Shown one piece after another: positions 1 to 11,134 of a stretch of DNA of 64,000 nt. The translations under genes were made by a program, and so were the position numbers. The number at the start of each line of letters is the position of its first letter. The first letter of the stretch is position 1. The DNA lies in assembly GCA_027924645.1 (NCBI GenBank), contig BSBN01000037.1, forward strand, positions 3,100,001 to 3,164,000. Direction: 5' to 3'. The notes under the pieces were generated by a model. The model saw only the letters and a program-made list of their open reading frames with translations, was not told the DNA's origin and did not search any database. This DNA comes from Cunninghamia lanceolata (Eukaryota; Streptophyta; Pinopsida; Cupressales; Cupressaceae).

Positions 1-1067
1 AGGTGCTTCTAAGATTTTGAAAATAGCTTTTTATAGTTGAGTGGCATGCCCAATTGATAGCATTTTGAAAGGATTTGTCGATGTTCAGAGTATGTTTTGA
101 AAGTTCATATACTGCCAATATTACCTAGAAAACCATCCCATCGTCTGATGATATAAGCGAGGTCTTCCTCGTTGTCACCATATGAGGAACCCTTCGAAAC
201 CGACACTTATGAGGTCATTCATATTTCACGATGGCACAAAAAAACTTCTCTTTTCATCGGCATTTATGGAAGGACTTAATAACTTTACAGAAATTGTATT
301 TAAACTTTTGAAATTGACTACCTTGCTTGACGCTACTCAGGAAATTTCATAAAAATTGCTTGATTGATCTCCAAGCATGAAAATGGCAAAAGATGCACAA
401 CTTTTGACTGAGATAATATTTTCTCATGAAATCTTGGCACGTCGTCAATAATGTAGATACAAAACCTCTTGTTAGATGATCTTGCTCCACCACGCATAAA
501 ACTCCTGTTTTAATTGTTTCTAAAAATTGCTGATAGAAAATCGGAAGCTTAAAATCTCCCCAATTGTGAGGTATTCCGACCTAGAGAATAGCCATGTTTA
601 GGCAAAATGAAGTTGTGAACAAAACCTTAATAGGAACTTTTCTGCATCTATCACAGATTTTCACGTTTAATTGTTTCCATAAAATTTGTCAATTTGTGCA
701 ACACCTCAAGAAGTTGTGACTATAACAATGATGCATATCCCCTTACAAGTTGATGTAATTACCTCAAATGAGTGTGAATACATATGAACATTACTGGAAT
801 AAGCAATTATGACAACTAACAGGGAAAAAGACGCAAGAAGTTTCTAAAATTGTCGAGTTTAAAAATGTGGACAACAGTTGGCTCTAACTGGGGAGAAGGA
901 TCTTGCAGATGCAGGATGAACCTAGAAATCTTTACAAGACCATTTACTTCATTCATTGGGAAAAATAGAGTCAAGATACAACAAAACCAAAAATAGGAAA
1001 AACCACACCGAGACAATAAAAAGAGCTAGACACTACTTATATACAGAGGGCTGGGAGTAATCCCACT
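1..1067 (-). other. Flank or 3' untranslated part of element B; no gene seen
   Basis: This stretch lies downstream, on the minus strand, of the integrase end of element B. I see no coding similarity. A 66-codon open frame at 816-1016 (minus) is hydrophobic and resembles nothing I know. By position it should hold the 3' UTR and perhaps the 3' LTR of B, but no second LTR copy is recognisable in the window. Confidence 0.4.
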
Positions 1068-1270
1068 TTACTGATTAAAAAGTTTTAAATGATGCCCATT
1101 ATAATGAAGGGATAGTTGAGTACCATTGAGATAAGACAAATAAAATGAATTGTCACCACAGACCTGTCTGATTACAAATGGACCTTTCCAGAGAGAGTCG
1201 AATTTGCCATGGTTGCCCTTTGGTTCCTTTCTCTTATCCCACAACAATACGAGGTATCCCACAACAAACT
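1068..1270 (-). pseudogene. Integrase C-terminal end of element B (separated by insertion)
   Basis: This is the last part of the integrase of the degenerate Ty3/gypsy element B. The minus-strand frame contains GYLVLLWDKRKE followed by HGKFDSLWKGPFVI and ends in NGHHLKLFNQ before a stop. That is the GPY/F-type C-terminal module of plant Ty3 integrases, which helps bind target DNA. The preceding part of the integrase is at 4294-5348. The reading resumes in phase when the 3,018-bp insertion at 1271-4288 and one AAACT copy are removed. The apparent ATG further upstream in this frame lies inside the insertion and is not a real start. Confidence 0.75.
1266..1270. repeat. Target site duplication AAACT, left copy
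   Basis: AAACT directly precedes the TGTTG terminus of the 1271-4288 insertion and is repeated at 4289-4293. Confidence 0.75.
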
Positions 1271-1913
1271 TGTTGTGCCTTAAACACACGCCCCATTTTG
1301 CCAAATGGAGACCCCCTCTTTTGCTTTGGCTTGAAGTCTCAACCTTTCTTCCTTATGATGATGAGAAGGTGAATTGGTGCTTAGAATGCAGGATTTGTTT
1401 CAAATTTGGGTGTTTTGCATGTTTGGAGTCATTTTATGTCTTGCATGATTGATTTGGATGTGTCTTGAGTGGTCTTGTGCTTAAAACATAGCCATTTGTT
1501 GTCTTTCGCACTGAAATTGGGTGTTACTGTATTTTGCTCCAAAATCCTATATCACTGGATATTGCCCTTGAAATCGCTTCTGTAGGATGTTTCATGTTGA
1601 AATTCCTAGTTTCCAGGTTTTAGAATTAGAAAATCATGTCAAATTCCACAAAATTTCACTAAGGGGTCCATATGCTCTCACTCTTATACATGTTCCTAAC
1701 ACCCTAATTTGGCTAAGTCTGAAACCCTGAAAACCCTGAAAAATGGCTAAGTCTGAAATCTGGTGGAACCACAAAAATCTAGAATCTGCATATGAAATCT
1801 TATGGATCTAGAACCTATCTCAAACATCCTGAAAGTATATTTAAAAATATTTAAAGTATAAGCTTATACTTAAATATATTTTTAAATATACTTTCACCCT
1901 GGCCAATTCAAAA

Positions 1914-2330
1914 TCTAGCGTTAAAAATGACCCCAACTGCACTTTGCGCTAAAATCATCCTTGACCGACCTCCCTCCAAGCTACCGCTAAGTCAGTCAGA
2001 CCAAAAATCCCCGCTGAGACAATTTCAAAGAAAAGCGCTAAAACGGGCTTCAACCGACTTGCGCTAATATTTGCCTCACTGCACTTGTTCGGTAGATAGA
2101 GAAATCCATGCTACTCGGTTGCATTGACAATCCCGGCCAACAAACTTAGTGCTAAAAATAGGCTTCACAGACCTGCGCGAAAAATCACCTGCACTAACTT
2201 TAGTCAGTCGAACCCAAAATCTGCGCTAAAGTCAGTTGGACCTAAAACCAGCACCAAACATATTTTGTGCTAAAATGAACCTCTTCGACCTTTGCTAGAA
2301 TTGCATTGCACCGACTTTTAGTCGGTAGAG
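1914..2330 (+). repeat. Degenerate GCGCTAAA repeats with a perfect hairpin
   Basis: Variants of GCGCTAAA recur about nine times at irregular 20-90 base spacing, interleaved with CCGAC and GTCGG words. One pair forms the perfect inverted repeat ACCGACTTTTAGTCGGT at 2310-2326 (7-bp stem, 3-base loop). The block lies in the putative U3 of the solo LTR. Confidence 0.6.
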
Positions 2331-3392
2331 CCCAAAATCAACGCCAGGTCCGTGACAACCAAAATCAACGCTTTTTGATATTTTGGCCTAAAAATTGAGT
2401 TTTTCAAGGTGCAAATTAGATTTTCTTGATGGATTTGAATTGCACAACTAGTTGTCACATCATGATGAACATTTACCAAGTTTGTGTTGATTTTAGGCAT
2501 GTTTTACAATAATTAATGCCACTGCACATGAAAAGTCCGTGACCCCCAAAAATCCTGCTTTTTACAAAAAAGACTATAAAAACATGAAATAAAAGTCCCC
2601 AAATGGATTCAAATGATCACAAAACTTTCCTAATCATCATATTGGCCAAATGTCTACTCAAAAATGGTAAAAAACTTAGAAAATCATGCAAAAATCACTA
2701 GATTTGTGAAGTGGGCTATAAGGAAGCAACATTGACAATGAGTTGTTCCTGACTAATTTGTGGTTGCAAATGGATGTATTTTGATCTGATTTGATAGAAA
2801 ATGATTGTTTATGATAAAACTGATTCTTTGCATTGTAAATTGCAGGTCTTGGAGGACATAAGAGCCAATTGGAGCTGTCTTGGAGGATGAACACATAGAG
2901 GTACCCCACTGACCCAGAGATGCAGAATTGACATTCTATCAACCAAATTACTGCTACACATACAAGAGAAAATTAATATGATGTCCACGATGATGGAGAT
3001 GAGCTACAGGAGCTGAAAGACATAGAAGATCATGCCAAATCACTGTTGTTCCTGCAGATCCAGTCCAATGTCCAAGATATGCATACAACTGTCCCAGCAG
3101 TCCAGTCATTAAGAATCAGTCTAGCAAGCATCCAGTTGGATATGCCTTCACCAAAAATGTGCCACACAACATTCAGAATCCCATGAATCCACATCAACTC
3201 ATATTTTCAAGTGTCATGTGATTCTATTTTGGCTTTATTAGGCCTTGTTGAAAATTGACTTTTCATCATATACAGCCAAATGGGTATCTATTTTGTCTAG
3301 AGTCAATGTATTTGCAAGTTGTATTTTGTCTTTTTCATAAGGGACAAATGCAAATATGGAAATGTAACTAACTGATGTATCTCATTAAATGC

Positions 3393-3400
3393 TATATAAT
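3393..3400 (+). promoter_or_regulatory. TATA-like box of the 3.0-kb solo LTR
   Basis: TATATAAT, about 2.1 kb into the element, is the best core-promoter candidate and is the main evidence for plus orientation. The transcription start is not shown by sequence alone. Confidence 0.4.
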
Positions 3401-4288
3401 CTAGACCATTGGTGTTGAGTTAATCTCCATCGTCCATTGAAAAACTCGGTATGGTGCCTTGTCTGTAAAAGGGCCATCATTCTCTCATTGTAACAAGTAA
3501 GATTTGATAATGAATTACCGAGACTCTGCCAAAATACAGTCAATACAAAGCAAGTTTTGTAGGTTGCTGAAAATTTGCATTATTGTGTTGTCTCATTTTG
3601 GATTTCATGGTTCATGTCAATATGAAATTAGTTAATATTCAGTTGCATTTGTGATTAGTGATTCAAATATTTGATGGATTTCTTGTCCATACCATTAATA
3701 GCTTGCTAATTGTATGTCATTGTGCATGGTTAGTCTGGGCATATTTTATGAGATAAGTTCGATTGTATGATTTCATTGAGCTGCGCTAGGGATTAGGTGT
3801 TTGATGAACCCTCTACAATTTGAAAATTATCATTGCATTTCCTTAGAAGATTGCACAATCTCTGTGGCATTGTGGGTTGTTTGGTTAAGCAGAGATTCAT
3901 TTATTGTTGGAAATCTGTCTATCTGTTTGTTGATCATTTCTACAATTATCTACAGGATTTCTCTTATCCCTTCTCTCTCTCCCTTTCTTTTTGCATTTTA
4001 TTTACATAAAGTTTGTTAGATTTAGGTTTCTGAGCAGCACCCTCATTTCAAATCTACTGAAAGTATAGTAGGGTTTGCACATTTTGCTGTCATATCATAC
4101 AAACCCTATCATTATATGTAAGACCCCTTGTTGGCACAGCTAAACATTCCATTGAAGTTATTCCAAGCAAGCTAAGACCTAGTTGTATTATCCTTGAGGA
4201 CGTCCTATCTTATAGAATACCTTTTTCAAGAGAGGTGTGATACCAACAATCATACTTGCATTGTTGCATGCTAAAACCACCATCAACA

Positions 4289-4293
4289 AAACT
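4289..4293. repeat. Target site duplication AAACT, right copy
   Basis: AAACT directly follows the CAACA terminus and matches 1266-1270. Confidence 0.75.
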
Positions 4294-5348
4294 GTCTTTG
4301 TTTAGTTTCCTTATCAAATAGTTTCTTGACTTTTGCTTGGTGCTCAACAATTCTATCTATAACTTAGCTCCTCTGTTCTTCCATCTTTGTCAAATACATG
4401 ACCCTTTTTTCCAAGGAATTTTTAAATTCATTGTTCTTAATCGTTGTTTGAAGGGAGAGAGAAGTGAGTTCTAGGGGAATGGGCAACCTTGCATCGACTC
4501 TATACACTAGCTGAAAGGGAGACAAACTAATGGTCCTTTTATACGTGGTTCTATCAGCCCACATTGCATCAAATGAATTCTTGTGCCAACTAATTTAGGG
4601 ATGATGGTGATGAGATTCTTATTGGTATACTTAGCTTATCCATTCCCTTGCAGATAGTAGTTAGAGGAATGTGCCAAGATGATACCATATTTATAACAAA
4701 ACTCATAAATTTCATGAGAAGAAAAAATTGATGCATTATCAACGACAATCTTCTGAGGAACACTGAATCTCACAAGAATATTTTCTTTCAGGAAGTTTGC
4801 CTAACAGGAATGGCTTCCACCCATTTAGTAAAGTAGTCCATAGCAACCAAAATATGTGTATGACCAACATTAGATGAAGGATGAAGCGGGCCATAAAATC
4901 TAATCGCCATTGCTAAAAAGGCTCTTCAATTATGATTGGCCTCAATGGCTATGTAGCTAATTTGACCTTCCCTTTAAATTGTTGACATGACTCACATCTC
5001 TTCACTCATTGATCCACATCCTTAAAAATACCAGGGCAATAATAATTATGCCTCAAAATCTTGTAAGTTGTAATGCTAGACAAGAACTGACCTTCACATG
5101 CCTCATTATAGAAAAAAGTGCAACAATTTGTCTTGTTGTTCCTTATCCACACCTTTTAGAAAGGTCCCATCCATTCTTTTTTTGTACAAAACATCACCCC
5201 AAATGATATACATAGAAGCTTTCAATTTAATTGTCCTCTTTTGCTTTGGGGTTAGATGAGTGGGACAGTCTCCATAAGTTAAGAAATTTGCTATGTTTGA
5301 AAACCATTCATTTGTAAGGCCTACAAAATACTTGAGGTAATTCGACAT
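4294..5348 (-). pseudogene. Integrase (N-terminal and core part) of element B
   Basis: This is degenerate Ty3/gypsy integrase on the minus strand, downstream of the RNase H of element B. From 5348 down one reads the linker that precedes the zinc-binding domain. A CxxC pair (CESCQQFKG) follows near 4990, then a core with WRLDFM and MDYFTKWVEAIPV near 4810-4890. The frame ADRTTYKRTISLSPFQLVY at 4564-4364 is the usual end of the core. Several in-frame stops and shifts show that it is inactive. It is cut at 4293/1270 by the solo LTR, and its C-terminal piece is at 1068-1270. The enzyme family joins retrotransposon cDNA to chromosomal DNA. Confidence 0.8.
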
Positions 5349-5430
5349 CTTTCTGAGGTGTTTCTGCTATAAGTTTGCACAAGCCTCTTCCTCGTACCAA
5401 TTTAGTAGGTTTTATATCAATATCATACTC

Positions 5431-5712
5431 CTAAACTTTGGCAATCCAAGAAGCCCTCTTATTGGGACATATTTCCTGTTGAGTGAGAATTGTCTTGATT
5501 GCAGTATCAGATACAAAGACTTTGGAATGAGAATTTAGAATGTAAAACCTAAAATATTTAACTGCCTTAACTACATCATAGGTATGTTTCTCCATCATTG
5601 AATAACTGAGCCCATGTTTCTTCAGAGGGATACTTATGAATGCTATAGGAGCCTCAATATTCTCATCATTATATTGTGTTAGAATAGCATATAAAATTAT
5701 TTTCAGAAGCAT
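5431..5712 (-). pseudogene. RNase H domain adjoining RT, element B
   Basis: The frame contains IAFISIPLKKHGLSYSMMEK and YDVVKAVKYFRFYILNSHSK. This is the RNase H domain that follows RT in Ty3/gypsy polyproteins and removes RNA from the RNA-DNA hybrid. It overlaps the end of the RT frame (5669-6064) in another phase, so a frameshift separates them. The next motif, an ILTQ word near 5470, is also typical of this part of the polyprotein in one plant lineage. The copy is inactive. Confidence 0.75.
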
Positions 5713-6690
5713 AGCAATACATAATGAAATCTTTTGAAAAATTTGGATGAACTAGGATTGGAGCATTTGCAATTGTAGTTTTAATGTCCTGGAATGCCTT
5801 TTTACCTTGTTCAATCCACTTAAATATAATTTTATCTCTCATCATATCAACAATATGCCAAGTCAATTCAGATAAATCTGGAATGAATCTCCTCAGAAAA
5901 TTAATTTGACCAAAGAAAGACCTCACCCTAGGTTTGCTTGATGGTAATGACAACTTTTGGATAGCTTCAACTTGCTTTGGATCAATCTGAATTCCTTCCT
6001 TAGATACAATGTGTCCTAGAAATTTTCCCTTAGTGACCCCAAAAATAGACTTCTTAAGATTCAAAGAGATTCCTTACTCGCAACATCATTGTAAGACTAA
6101 CTCTAGATGTTGAATATGATCTTCTCTTCTCTTTGAAAACACTGTTAGATCATCCAAATAAATAACAATAATTTTATCCTTCATGTCTCCAAAGGAAAGG
6201 CCCATGGCTCGTTGGAAAGTTGCATCGTCGTTGATTAATCTGAATGACATTTTGTTATAGGCTAGAGTTTCCCAAGCGGTCGTGAAGGCTATTTTATGTT
6301 GTTCTTCAGGGTAACTTTGATTTGATTGTATCCAAAAAATCCATCTAGTAGAGACATCATCTCTAATCCAAAAATGATTTTCAAAACATAATCCATCATT
6401 GGCAAAGGGTAGTTGTCCTTCAAGGATGTCTGGTTGAGATTCCAAAAATTGACACAAATTCTTATTTCACTGTTCTTTTTCCTTACTAGTACTATATTCA
6501 CTACCTAAGTCGAATGGTGAATGGGGTATATGATTCTATCCTTTAACATCTTATCAATCTCAACAAAAATAGCACCAGCAACTTTTGGATTAAACTGCCT
6601 TTGTTTTTGTCTAAAAGGAGTAGCTCTGGGTTTGAGGGTGATATGATGTTGGAATTTGCCATCCATAATTTTTTAAAAATTGTTGTAGCA
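5669..6690 (-). pseudogene. Reverse transcriptase of element B (Ty3/gypsy)
   Basis: This is minus-strand RT broken into at least three phases: 6501-6289, 6457-6086 and 6064-5669. Motifs in order are DNYPLPMMDYVL, LLDGFFGYNQIK, FQRAM, the catalytic IYLDDLTVFSK, GKFLGHIVSKEGI and INFLRRFIPDLSE. All are diagnostic of Ty3/gypsy RT. YLDD is intact but stops and shifts interrupt the frame, including a stop near 6510. Upstream of 6501 one can still read KDVFSWCY, the usual RT entry. RT copies element RNA into DNA. Its upstream neighbour is an archaeal-type RNase H, an order differing from element A in this window. Confidence 0.85.
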
Positions 6691-7080
6691 CCAAGAGAAC
6701 ACATCCTTGTATCTAATCAACAGGGCTATAAGTTTTTTCCTTTCATGAGGTGAGCATATCTTACCGATACAAATGATTTTGGGTCCATATTCAGTACCAA
6801 TGCTTACTTTATCATATTCAAAAAGATTTAGAATCTTCTCTTGAGCTTTAGTTTTTAGGTAACGATCATGCTTATCAAATAAAATTTCTAAAGTAACTAG
6901 GCCTTTAGGGATAGTGTTACCCTTTAATTACAACACTTCATCTTTTGTAGAGGGTTCACTTCCTTCAAACAACAAATTAACAAAAGTACCGACCCCCTCT
7001 AGAAAAGATATAATTTATTTATCATTATCAAAAATCTATCAATGTTGATCACTGTCATGTACACTTGGTCTATATACCAA
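6690..7080 (-). other. Linker between the upstream RNase H and RT, element B
   Basis: Reading through frameshifts on the minus strand gives recognisable linker words, such as ELVYRPSVHDSD just after the RNase H and IPKGLVTLEILFDKHDRYLK, then VSIGTEYGPKIICIGKICS before RT. This continuity is the reason for treating the upstream RNase H and the RT as one former polyprotein rather than two elements. Confidence 0.55.
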
Positions 7081-7784
7081 TTCAATCTTATACTCATCTC
7101 TATTAAAATTTAGATGTGGGATTAGCAGAGCCACATAAACAACAAAGCAGTCATCCTTAGAATTGGGAACACGAGGAATTGCTTCTATAGAAATAGCATC
7201 AAAGGACTCTATGTGATCCCATACCAGGTTTCAATATCTTCTCAATTTATCATTCTTAGTCTGAAACTGGTTTCTTATTTTATTAACTACCAATTCTGCA
7301 TCTCGAAGCACTCTTAACTTTTTAATTCATCTTTCTCTGACAGCCTGGAGGCCTAAAAGGAGAGCCTCGTATTCCATCGTATTATTAGTGTTGTCAAAAA
7401 CCAATTTGAATGCTATAGGGAAATTTTCACCTGTGGGTGAAATAAAAACAATTCCAACCCCTGAGCTAGAAGAAGAACAACTGTTGTCAAACTCCATGGT
7501 CCACAAATCAGAAGACATGTTGGGAGAAATAACTTCAGGGGCTATTTCTTTTTCCTGCATGAGTAAATAAGTACCAGGCCCAGTAAATAAGTGGAAGATG
7601 CAATTGGGATTTTGGCAGGGCTTCTTGCTGACGAAGAAGGCTTACTAATAGATTTGAATTTTCTTTTTGGAGAGATGAACGATTGAAGTAAATCAAGATT
7701 TGTTAACTTTTCAAAATCAGGATAAAAATTTCCCTTTTCACAGTCACCTCTAGTATACCTCTTGGTGGCCAACATGATTAACAA
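7080..7784 (-). pseudogene. Archaeal-type RNase H upstream of RT, element B
   Basis: The frame 7560-7327 contains LWTMEFDNSCSSSSSGVGIV, then FKLVFDNTNNTMEYEALLLG. A shifted continuation contains LRVLRDAELVVNKI and FDAISIEAIPRVPNSKDD (down to about 7085). This pattern (FDGS-, NNxAEYEAL, GDS-LV, P-R-N-AD) is the archaeal-type RNase H found as an extra domain in some plant Ty3 elements. Active-site words are eroded. Frame 7784-7542 just upstream may be the polyprotein part before it. No gag or protease is recognisable upstream, so the 5' part of B is probably deleted. Confidence 0.75.
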
Positions 7785-8380
7785 TTATTTGAATAGGATT
7801 CATAAGACAAAATTCTTGGATAGGTTGTGCTAGTTGAGTGGGTTGTGCTAGCTATATATTCCTTCTTGGAACCCTTGGAATGGGAACAACTCGATCAACT
7901 ATTACTAGTTCTCCTTCCATGACACCTTGAGCAATTACCTGAGCATGAATACGGACTTCCGCTCCTATATCTTCTTCGTTGTCAATTACTGCATCTACTT
8001 CGTGTTATTGGCGATTTGATCTTCTATGTCTCCAAGACAAGACCCACAAATTAGTAATTATGTCCTCCTATTCAATGTCTAACCAATTAATGTTGGGTTG
8101 TAGTATAGGTCAAACATTATGTTGCAAAATCATAATCGTTGATCAAAAATATTTACTTTGAATGCATCAAGGCAACTTTTTCAAAACAAGTCTTTAGAAA
8201 GAGTTCCCTAGTAGAGATGCTAAAAATCTATAGGTATACAGATTTGTACTATCACAAATGCATTTACAATTTAACTGTGTTTGCCCAAACAAATAGTGAA
8301 ATATACACCAACAGTTGGTAAGGTTGCAGCTCTTTTGTCAACCTACCTCTGTGTTTGGAGGGGTAGCTCCCTCATATGAT
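7785..8380 (-). other. Eroded 5' part of element B
   Basis: On the minus strand short coding-like runs can be read, for example DNEEDIGAEVRIHAQV near 7935-7985, before the archaeal-type RNase H. I cannot assign a domain. No intact gag or protease motif is visible. Confidence 0.35.
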
Positions 8381-9189
8381 AAGGTTTTAAACTTTTGTGG
8401 TATTTTTATTAAAATAACAAAAGATTTACAAAATGAAACTTGAAAAGAAAGATGAAGGAACTAAAATCATAGACATACGAATATCGACTCAAGATTCTAA
8501 GTGGAAATGATTGTATCGACTATGTTATAAAATGAAGAGAATACTTCTCAGTTTTACACATAGAGAACAAATGCATACATAAGAATATATGATTTCATAT
8601 TTTAGGTTGAAAGAAAACACAAAGAAGAACCATTCACTCAATATACAAAGAACAAATGACTCCAAAAAATATTTTTAGAATGACACCATTGAAATATTTT
8701 TTATTTCTTTGTGAAAAGTTGTACAACTCACACCTTTACAGTCTAAAATTATGAAAGTTAAAAAAAAGTATCCCTTTTACAATGCCCAAGTCTTGTATAT
8801 ATAGACTTGACTTTCGTAACCAACTTTGTAACCACCTAATAACTACTTTGTAACTACTTAGAAACTACCTCTTTAAGAAAAGAAAAAAAAACTTTGTTTC
8901 AGTTAGAATTTTCTCAGTTTTCCTAGAAACAAAGCATATTTTCTAAGTTCAATTACAATAAGCAACTTGGGGTGCTTTTACAAAGATAAAACCAAAACAC
9001 AAAGCATATGAAAAAAAAGACTAAAGGCCAGTCTTATTAAGAGGCTCTCTCTAGTATATATGAAGACTTCTTCATTTTGTAGGCCCATAATAGTTTTACT
9101 ATTGGAGTGAGGAATTTATTCTTTGGCACGATTACACCGCTCATCTGAATTTTCTAAACTGACACACCTTCTCAAACTTCTCTTAAATC
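8381..9189 (-). other. AT-rich segment with minus-strand TATA box; possible LTR remnant
   Basis: This stretch separates the end of degenerate ORF D from element B. On the minus strand it carries CAAGTCTATATATACAAG (TATATATA at 8796-8803), followed by a non-coding AT-rich run. This is compatible with a promoter-bearing LTR or a 3' UTR. I find no second copy in the window and no convincing termini. Confidence 0.3.
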
Positions 9190-10479
9190 ACACTAGTAAG
9201 TGGGAAAATGACTATTGCAAGCATCAAGAGCTACAGAAATATTACTCAATCCTTTCATTGACCTTGAATTGAAAACTTGTCTGTTGAACAATTTTGTGTT
9301 CACCATATCTTCAAACCTTTGCTTGATAACACAACATCCATCAATTGAGCCTCATTCTTTATGGGAAAATTAGAATTTATTGAAAGATCACCCTAAACTT
9401 TTGATTTTACCTGTTCACAAGCCTCCAAGAATTTATTCACCCCTTGCAAAATTTGATGAATGTTTGATAATTTTCATTCAATGCTAGGTATCCACAAATT
9501 GGACTAATTTTCTTCCTCTCTTATGAAAATGTTTTAATTAATTATTACTTTGGAATCAATTTCAACCATCTTTGTGAGGTCTTTTAGGACCTCTTGCCAC
9601 ATTGATTCTTCCTTTTTGATATTTTGTATTTCTTTATCAATCTCTCCTTTCCTCGTTTCTGCTTCTAAGAACAATTTCTCAGCTTCTTCAATGAACTTCA
9701 AACCATCTGACATTAATTCCCCCACCCATTGGTCTATTACCTTTCCATATGATTGGTACCTATGAATGCTCTCAATAACCTCTTTTGGAACATTATTTCT
9801 TGATAAAGAACTGATAGGAATATCAATTGTATTCAGAGGTTGAGCTGAAGTATCAATGATGGAGCAAAGATATGAAGTCAAAACTTGGACCTGTCGTTAT
9901 AACTAATCTTTCGTGTGCTTCCCTTTTTTTGTCCTCTCCACCAATTTAGCAGCTAACACCTAGAAAGTATGAATGCCACCTCCATGAGTTGAAGGTCCAA
10001 GGTCTATCTTATCAATATGGAAATCAAATTTAGTGGCCTCATTCATGTCTTTTTCTAATGCAGGCTTCGCAACTTCAATATACATATTTCCTGAGGTAGT
10101 ATCAATCATCATCCTAGACATGGTTTTTGCCTTTTTGAGTTTATAACTTTTTTGGAGTAAGTTGGTGACTACATCTGGTTCAAGGATAATCAATTGCACA
10201 ATTTTCCTTTTATTCAATCGTCTTTGTTGCAACCAAGAAATAAGAGGATCTAATGAAAAATCTGGGACATCAATGGGTAGTGGATATAGAGGAACAAGTA
10301 GGGTTGAAACAATTGGAGCACTATCATCATCTGGGAATGAATTCACAGGTGGTGCAAAAGAGACTTGTGCCTTAGGAGACAAATTATGAGAAGGGGAGAG
10401 ATTTTGTACTTGTTCATCATCATTAGATGGACCTTCGGGATTAATGACATTATTCTTTGCTCCTTCCTATAGATGATTC
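9190..10479 (-). pseudogene. ORF D, 3' third (uncharacterised plant TE-type protein)
   Basis: This is the C-terminal portion of a long degenerate minus-strand ORF. Two larger open frames remain: 10382-9960 (140 codons) and 9881-9534 (115 codons). The second is rich in E, K, I and L (GLKFIEEAEKLFLEAE, KEIQNIKKEESMWQEVL) and is probably a coiled coil. Coding-like reading continues to about 9190 through stops (for example LSNISVALDACNSHFP in another phase). The upstream parts are at 24228-25320 and 32608-33600. The reading resumes, with one phase change, when element A is removed. I do not recognise a function. It could be a retrotransposon ORF outside the known gag and pol modules. Confidence 0.55.
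10475..10479. repeat. Target site duplication GATTC, left copy (element A)
   Basis: GATTC immediately precedes the TGTATACG terminus of the 5' LTR and is repeated at 24223-24227. Confidence 0.95.
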
Positions 10480-10834
10480 TGTATACGCCTAAAAATGACA
10501 CAAATCATCCTAAATAAATATTCTAAATATTTATTCCATTCTTCTACCAATTAAATAAATATTCTAAATTTATTTAATCAATTCACTATCCCATAATTAA
10601 ATAAATTCTATTTATTTAATTAAAATTCTTCTATTTGTCCTTCACAATTAAATAATCATAAATTATTTAATTAAGCCTAATTCCTCTATCCTAAAGTTCT
10701 AAATTCAAAATTCCACATCACCTTTACACCTCACCTTTTCCACCTCACCTTGTCCACCTCATCAGGTTGCACATGTAATTAAATATATTTAATATTTAAT
10801 TGCCTTATTTTCCCTCACCCACATGGCCTATTTT

Positions 10835-11005
10835 TTCTCCAATCAGAGGTCAGTTAACCAATCAATCAAATCTGTTAACTAACCTGTCAGTTGAGTCAAA
10901 TCCTCAATCAATCCAGTCAGTTCCACAATCCACTCTTCTAACTGATCAGTCAATTCTGTTAACAGACCAGTCAATGGAGTTAACTCTCCAATCAGTTTTG
11001 TCACA
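10835..11005 (+). promoter_or_regulatory. Clustered MYB-like and CCAAT-like words in U3
   Basis: Within about 170 bases there are four GTTAAC palindromes, several CNGTTR words (CAGTTA, CTGTTA, CAGTTG, and TAACTG on the other strand) and repeated CCAATCA or ATCAATCA words. CNGTTR is the core bound by many plant MYB factors. The cluster lies 120-290 bases upstream of the TATA box and is present in both LTRs. Activity is inferred. Confidence 0.4.
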
Positions 11006-11127
11006 TCCCCCCTTTCATGATGGAGCTGGACACTTGTCACATTTCTACTGGTTGCACATTCCTCAACCATCCTCAGCCATTAATCTTCATATCTCCTCTC
11101 AACCGTTGATTCCCATTCTTCCAAATC

Positions 11128-11134
11128 TATAAAT
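11128..11134 (+). promoter_or_regulatory. TATA box of element A 5' LTR
   Basis: TATAAAT in the context AATCTATAAATGAAG. The related LTR of element G has a TCTATAAAT box at a comparable place, which supports a promoter role. Confidence 0.6.

Larger units (their letters stand above)
1271..4288 (+). mobile_element. Candidate 3.0-kb solo LTR inserted in element B integrase
   Basis: This 3,018-bp insertion starts TGTTG and ends CAACA, a short inverted terminus typical of LTRs, and is flanked by the 5-bp direct repeat AAACT. Removing it restores a continuous integrase reading frame in element B. I see no pol or gag coding, no internal LTR pair and no primer-binding site, so a solo LTR left by recombination between two LTRs is the simplest reading. 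A coding-free non-autonomous element is the alternative. A TATA-like box at 3393-3400 suggests plus-strand orientation, with about 2.1 kb of U3 and 0.9 kb of R-U5. The U3 part contains degenerate GCGCTAAA repeats (1914-2290). Confidence 0.7.

Noticed and set aside
4294..10479. ORF D and element B as one single retrotransposon
   Set aside because: They share orientation, but a non-coding AT-rich segment with its own TATA-like word (8381-9189) separates them, and no reading connects the two. The possibility is not excluded.
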